64,000 bases of DNA from Homarus americanus (taxonomy: Eukaryota; Arthropoda; Malacostraca; Decapoda; Nephropidae): NCBI RefSeq assembly GCF_018991925.1, contig NW_024726235.1, positions 3,463,635 to 3,527,634 on the forward strand. The letters run 5' to 3'. The position numbers were made by a program, and so were the translations under genes. The notes beneath the pieces were generated by a model. The model was not told where the DNA came from. It saw only the letters and a list, made by a program, of their open reading frames with translations, and did not search any database. Position 1 is the stretch's first letter. Each line of letters begins with the position of its first letter. Below are positions 58,813 through 64,000 of the stretch, in pieces.

Positions 58813-59830
58813 AGTGAACTGACTACATGTACAGTATAGTTAATCTTAGTACTGTTTAATTTGCTTTCCTATCACTACTGTTGACAGTACTGTACCTTAT
58901 TCAAACAACTAGTAGGACTAATATGAAGGTCATAAGCTCACTTGGATAGCCTGTCTTATAAGACTTTTCAAGTGTAGCACAGTATATGTACTACCTCACT
59001 TGGAGTTCTCTAAGTGCTGCTTAGTCTCTGAAATTTACCAGACTGCCAATTTATTGTAAATGTCCAATGGGGGGCTACCAGACTGGTGTTTGCATCCAGT
59101 CCTTGTCTGCCAAGAGATTGGATTACTGTATCTACAATTGCATAGTTTATACACCAGCAGGAAAAGGAGCAATTTAATAGAAGTACGATATTAAGCATCT
59201 TATAACACATAACCCAGTCGAGATCCTAGCCTCAAGTTAAAAAAGCTATCAGTAACACATAGAAAACTATCAGAGCTAACTTGCCGTTAAATGCGAGTTG
59301 CCAGTAAATCCAGTGGCGTTAAACTGAGGTTCAACCTGTATATGAAAGGCTAACGTTTCTGGTAATACTGTACATTCATGAAGTGAGAAAATGTTTATTG
59401 AATGATAAGAGCCCAGATAATATTAGGCATTACATTTCAGGCAAATGAATACAATCGTATATTGCATGGTAGAGCCCAGGTCCAGTGTTTAACTATTAGT
59501 CAACTAAGGAATTTCCATAAAAAGTTAGCCGCTACATGTCCTATAAAATTAATAGGAAAGAATAAATACATAGAAAATTATGAAAATTTTACAGGTACAG
59601 TAGGGTGTAAATAATTTTGGTTAAATAATTTGTTTACTAAGCTTATAATATATACAGTACAGTATACCTGTATCAGGAAATACATTTTTATTTTTTTTAA
59701 ATCTCTAAAGCCTTTGCAAAAAAAATTTCAAATCAAATACCATACATTTTGACCCGTATCGTACAGTTTTTATTCCACTTAAAATTAGGTAAATTACAAC
59801 GCTACATCGATCAATCACTTAATAACTTAC
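58813..59830. other. Fas3 intron, no feature recognised
   Basis: AT-rich, unannotated. Confidence 0.5.
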
Positions 59831-60005
59831 TGGTAACTATCACATTCTTGGATCCAACAAGAGACTTTCCAACTACGAAGACTTTGCATGTCCACATGCC
59901 ATGGTGTTCAATATTAGCAGGGTTTATGACAATACCACACTCATTTCCTTCACTATTGAGTGGTTTGCTCACTCCATCGTACACATTGCTGTACACATCT
60001 TGAAC
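59831..60005 (-). CDS. Fas3: Fas3 Ig1, second exon (phase 0-1)
   Basis: Acceptor ttctttctccggtag, donor accaGTAAGT; 175 nt. The peptide starts VQDVYSNVYDGVSKPLNSEG and continues NECGIVINPANIEHHGMWTC, then KVFVVGKSLVGSKNVIVT. It carries two cysteines (NEC and WTC); with the two in the preceding exon this gives the extra pair recalled for Drosophila Fas3 Ig1 (GQCGVSI, VKCSLG). HHGMWTC is the D/H-x-G-x-W/Y-x-C F-strand signature. Confidence 0.9.
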
Positions 60006-60109
60006 CTACCGGAGAAAGAAAATAATCATTAACAAAGTAATGTATTGTACATGTGAACAAACTACTCATGATTATAAATTGCACAATACTGTATACTCTA
60101 TCCATAAAT

Positions 60110-60477
60110 ATTAAACTGGAAGGGTATGAAATTCGGGGGAACATCCTAGCATGGCTCGGACACTTTCTTCGTGACCGCAAGCAGTGTGTGTGGTGATTTA
60201 TAGCACGAAATCATCATGTGTACCCATGACAAGCAGGGTATCACAGGGCAGCGTATTGGGCCCGTTGTTCTTTGTTTATTTCATAAATACATGCCAGAAG
60301 CTATACCTCCTTACAATTGTTTGCAGACAATGCTAAGTTATTCAAGGAAATTAAGAATCAAACTGACTGTGAAGAGCTACCTACAGAAAGATTTCTGTCA
60401 GCTTCAATGAGCGGTCAAAGGATTGGCTGTTAAGATGTAAAATGATGCACCTAGGTATTACCAATAGTAAGGAGGTA
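60110..60477 (+). pseudogene. CR1-like LINE RT fragment, left part (split by Tigger)
   Basis: Broken frames read ILAWLGHFLRDRKQCV, then VSQGSVLGPLLFFVY, a degraded YLFADD-like segment, and CKMMHLGITNSKEV at the junction. It continues after the Tigger at 61308. Confidence 0.8.
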
Positions 60478-61307
60478 CAGTGATCCCTCGGTTAACGAGC
60501 GCCTCGGTTAACGAGATTTCGGTTAACGAGTTACCTCCCATAAGATTCTTAACTTCGGTTAACGAGCAATCCATCGATTAACGAGTTTCTTACGAGCCGA
60601 CCTCAACAAGTTTTCGCTTGCACTTGGCGGTCAACCAGCTGTAGTATTGGTCCGCCAATACAGTAATCGGTTCTAGGGCTTAAATTCCTTACTATTTTAG
60701 TAAATATCAAGAAGTTTATACTATTCAATAATTTTAAAAGTTTAATATTAAATTTTTTAGTCATTTTAACAATTATTGAACATAATTGAAGGTAAGGTCA
60801 CTAGTTTGTGGCGCGCCATCCAGCCTTTTAACACACCAAACAAGCATTAGTCTCTCTCTGTTTTCAGTGGAGGCAACATCTTGCTTGAGACTCTCTTCAA
60901 CTAAACGCTTTTTTTCTGTGTTTTCAAGCAAATTATTCGTCATTTTGAAATTTATTTTACATAGATAATATATAAAGCAGTGCAGTGTTGATTTAAAGAA
61001 ATTAATATTGAATTACACCAAGAGAACTAAAATTTTATGGATGAAATGGCACCATGGGGTGACTTCTCTTACACCCCAAAGCCTTCTCTTCTCCCTTCTC
61101 CTCCACCCACATTCTAATTCCCATCATCATCATCCACAAACCTTCTACATACACATCTCAAAGTAAGTGTCAATTTCTAAAAAAAATTTGAATTTAGGCA
61201 ATTTTCGGTGAGTTGGAACCAATTACCCAAAAACCCATTGAAACAATGGTTTCGGTTAACGAGCAACCTTCTGGAACGGATTGTGCTCGTTAACCGAGGG
61301 ACCACTG
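60478..61307. mobile_element. Tigger-like element, 830 bp, inserted in a LINE, TA duplication
   Basis: Inverted ends cagtgatccctcggttaacg and cgttaaccgagggaccactg; TA on both sides. Subterminal cggttaacgag repeats (four at the left, two at the right). Removing it restores the LINE frame across one TA. No transposase frame is recognised. Its right half is shared with the chimeric element at 37136-37658. Confidence 0.92.
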
Positions 61308-61485
61308 TATATCGCATGTCCCAACAGGACGTAGAAACCACATTAGCAGAGATTGAATGTGAAAACGACCTGGGTGTATATGTTGGCAGAGTGTACCAAA
61401 ACTTTAGCCCTTTGGCATATGTTTTCATATGCCCAAGCGGCTAATGAGCCGATCAGTGGTGAAGAGGATAAAACTAAAAAGTAAA
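61308..61485 (+). pseudogene. CR1-like LINE RT fragment, right part and 3' tail
   Basis: Continues the LINE frame as YRMSQQDVETTLAEIECEND then LGVYVGRV; ends with cggctaatgagccgatcagt and ggtgaagaggataaaa, the 3' phrase also seen at 15580 and 63300. Confidence 0.8.
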
Positions 61486-61785
61486 GTCTTTCATTGTACC
61501 TGTATGTGAATTACAGCAAATTCACAATTTGGTCTACTCAAACACATGCCCCTTTCTATTAAAATCCAATGATGTAATCGACATTTTTCATGAGGATGTA
61601 CTTGATTTATTAGTTGTCAATAACATTTTATAACTACTGTAGATGTAAAATTTGCTTATCCAAGTTGAGAGAATAAGGATGCTTAATCATCAGGGATGAC
61701 ATCAGATGAGTTAAATAGCTTAATTTAGATGCATATATCAAAACATAACACTTAAAGCTTAAAGGTTGTCACATAGAAGCTTACC
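61486..61785. other. Fas3 intron, no feature recognised
   Basis: AT-rich; nothing seen. Confidence 0.5.
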
Positions 61786-61927
61786 TGGAGAATCTGACCA
61801 TTTTCACTCTCCCAGATGCAGTAACGACTCTTTCCTCGGACACCACACTCCAAGTTCAGCTGGTCATCGGGGTTGACCACAATCTCAGACTTATCGAAGA
61901 TAAGCGATACGTCTGCACTCTGAACTC
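61786..61927 (-). CDS. Fas3: Fas3 Ig1, first exon (phase 1-0); first exon in the window
   Basis: Acceptor tctacattttcag, donor ccagGTAAGC; boundaries within one base. The peptide begins VQSADVSLIFDKSEIVVNPD and continues LNLECGVRGKSRYCIWESEN, ending GQILQ. The pair LEC...RYCIWE, eight residues between the cysteines, parallels LLCRYGRSINYCRIE recalled for the N-terminal Ig of Drosophila Fas3. The exon opens with a split codon (x+GA), so an upstream exon with the signal peptide exists beyond 64000. Confidence 0.87.
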
Positions 61928-62587
61928 CTGAAAATGTAGAGAGAGATTAGTACATGTTATTCTATCTAGTGCAGGGGGCAAATTACACCAAACTTGAGCA
62001 TTTACTGTGGTGTAAAAAACATATTAAAATGCATTACATTATACAGTATATTAAAGAGCTCTGCAATATATGAATACAGTCGTCTAGTACTTGTACAGTA
62101 TTAAAATTATTGCAGCTTTCATGATACATTATCACCCAGAAGTATCCTTGGGAAGTCATTTCTTACTGGGAAGCTACAATCTGTCATAATGTATTACAAA
62201 GATAACAGGATAATGATGTAAGCATGACAGCAGCCCAATTCAGTAATGAATGTTGTACAATATTTGAATCGGGAGCAATATACCTGTAGTACATACACCT
62301 GATGCTTTCAATAAGAATACTGTATATACAGTAGATCTTAGTTACGTAAGTAAGCATAGTTTCTTCACAGCAATAGCGGATTATAGATGATAACAGATCA
62401 CTTGAAGTGTCTTTCCTATAAAATTAAGGAAATATATTTATCAACTTTTAAATTGTCATGGATGATGTGTGAAATTAGTCATTACAAATAGGCTAACATT
62501 CTATCTCCATAAATTATATATGTTGTCTAGCTAATAAAATGTGCATGTGCATGATTAACAGTGTTTTTGTATGCCTAAAAATGGTTA
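61928..62587. other. Fas3 first intron in view, no feature recognised
   Basis: AT-rich; no signal-peptide exon in a phase ending with one base was found. Confidence 0.5.
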
Positions 62588-62838
62588 CAGGCCGTCCCCA
62601 ACTTACAACGGGGATACGTTCCTGGACCCATAGTTTAGGTTAGGTTAAGGCCCACACAAAATAACAATAAAATACTCATATATAACAAATAATGTAAATA
62701 AAGTGATGTTAAACAATATATAATGATGAAAATAATGAAAAAATGGGATTTAATTAAAAAAATTGCATTGAATGTATTGGGATCCCATTCATAGGTGCGG
62801 GTGACGGTGTCGGACGGTCGTAATTCGGGGACTGCCTA
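62588..62838. mobile_element. Tigger-like MITE, ~251 bp
   Basis: TA-caggccgtccccaacttaca on the left; cgtaattcggggactgccta-TA on the right (last CTG mutated). Same family as the left end at 17342. Contains tttaggttaggttaaggcc. Confidence 0.75.
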
Positions 62839-62876
62839 TAATGAAATAGAAACATCACCAGTGAAATAAGAGTGGA

Positions 62877-62995
62877 ACCTAAAACAACTTAACCAAATAT
62901 TAACTTATCCTGATCTAACCTAACCAAACTTCATCTAACCTAACCAAACTTAATCTAACCTAACCAAACCTAATCTAACCTTACCTACTTACCCA
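62877..62995. repeat. Degenerate (ctaacctaaccaaacttaat)n minisatellite
   Basis: About five units of a 20-21 bp phrase built on the AACCT telomere-like core, aacttaatctaacctaacca. Confidence 0.85.
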
Positions 62996-63299
62996 AACAT
63001 ATTCTAATCTCGGCTAAACAAACCAATACACCAGGGTTTCTAATAATCTTGAAATCTGAAACTTAAAATTCATTATGTAAGAATTGACTAGTTTCTTCAT
63101 GTGAACTTTGTTACAAAAATGTCTTTATCTAGCGTTAATTGTTTTAATATAACTGTCCTGACTTAACTTGATAATTATTTTATACATAGGTGGCAATAGT
63201 AATATTATTATTACTATTGCCGTCACCCGAATCTCGAGAATATTTCTTTGCAATCAGTAGTTCATAGTTCAAACACTTTTCTTCTATGATATTCCCTCG

Positions 63300-64000
63300 C
63301 AAGTTACTTATTCTTTTATCCTCTTCGCCACTGATCGGCTTGTTAGCCGCTTGGGCGATCGGTCACGTCTCTTTTCCTTTATATTCTTCACCAAAAGGTC
63401 GGCTCGCTAGCCGCCCGGGCGATCGGTCACGTCTGTCACGCACTGTTGGCAAATACTGGGCATGCACCGGCTCCTGAATGTACCTGAACCCACTCCAGTG
63501 TTGGTCAAGTCTGGTCTTGAAAGAGCTCACACTCGGTGCCGTCACAACACTCTCTGGTAGATTGTTCCAAGAGTTCACAACTCTCACTCCGAAAAAGTTT
63601 GCCCTCACGGTTTTCTGGACTTGCGGCTTCTTCAATCTTGAGCTGTGACTCCTTGTGGGGCGAGCGTCCGCCAGCTCCAAGTAAGGACACTCAACTGAGT
63701 AGTGCCCCCTGAGATGCTTATAAACCTCAACTAGGTCACCCCTTGCCCGTCTGTAGTATAAGCTAGGCAAGTTCAGGCGCTCCAATCTCTCAGGGTAGCT
63801 GAGGTGCCGAAGTGCAGGCACCAGTTTGGTGGCCCTCCTTTGAACATTTTCAACCAACTGACAGTCCCTAGCATATCTCGGGGACCAGATGAGGTGACAG
63901 TACTCCAGATGGGGAAGCACTTCACTCCTGAAGATCGTTACGAGGGACGGACCGTCTAGATATCTGAACGACCTTCTTATAAGACCCAATAATTTATTTG
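63300..64000 (-). mobile_element. CR1/Jockey-like LINE, RT C-terminal region, runs off the window
   Basis: An uninterrupted minus-strand frame of at least 208 codons extends from the window edge to 63363. It contains [51 protein letters not shown] and VRVVNSWNNLPESVVTAPSV, the thumb/C-terminal region that follows the RT palm in CR1-like elements. The 3' part has a short direct duplication (ggcgatcggtcacgtct at about 63353 and 63418). The open frame suggests a relatively young copy compared with the broken ones at 15.1 and 17.5 kb. Confidence 0.85.

Overview
This is an arthropod nuclear genome window, most likely from a decapod crustacean. It is intron-rich and AT-rich, with very long (TA)n arrays, many TA-flanked Tigger/pogo-type elements, decayed non-LTR retrotransposons, minisatellites, a ~320-bp satellite, and TTAGG/AACCT-type motifs (the arthropod telomere repeat). 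It has no bacterial gene organisation, and a 100-N assembly gap lies at 21401-21500. The decapod call rests on this overall repeat landscape and is an inference.

One host gene spans nearly the whole window on the minus strand, read from 61.9 kb down to 6.65 kb. Hand-splicing gives 15 exons of a fasciclin-3 (Fas3) orthologue, a homophilic immunoglobulin-superfamily adhesion protein. Three Ig domains are each encoded by two exons (61.8+59.9, 57.8+56.0, 55.7+53.95 kb). An optional-looking 31-codon stalk exon (52.4 kb) and a transmembrane exon (51.4 kb) follow. The cytoplasmic tail then has two alternative fates. Exon 33.7 kb ends the protein with a C-terminal T-D-V, a class I PDZ ligand. Alternatively, exons at 31.5, 19.55, 19.1, 18.55 and 18.2 kb lead to a last exon at 6.7 kb carrying two tyrosine motifs (VVYAEL and TEYAQI). 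The signal-peptide exon and promoter lie beyond the right edge.

The introns are filled with repeats. The intron at 19.6-31.5 kb holds the most unusual structure. A hAT-like element is present as two nearly identical copies that flank about twelve units of a 320-bp satellite, and the 8-bp target duplication (ctctttaa) is found only at the far outer ends. The left copy carries a Tigger insertion with an intact DNA-binding-domain ORF; the right copy preserves the empty TA site. Elsewhere there are a dozen or more Tigger-like elements with CAG...CTG ends, CR1/L2-like and RTE-like LINE remnants, and several nested or chimeric insertions.

Region by region: 1-1.1 kb, possible 3' end of a plus-strand gene; 1.2-4.75 kb, two minisatellites; 4.75-6.65 kb, 3' flank of Fas3; 6.65-6.8 kb, terminal exon; 6.8-18.2 kb, intron with Tigger, RTE LINE, (TA)n and CR1-like fragments; 18.2-19.6 kb, tail exon cluster; 19.7-27 kb, hAT/satellite composite; 27-31.5 kb, LINE and Tigger remnants; 31.5-33.7 kb, alternative tail exons; 33.7-51.3 kb, repeat-rich intron; 51.3-61.9 kb, extracellular and transmembrane exons; 62-64 kb, intron with a MITE and a LINE running off the edge.
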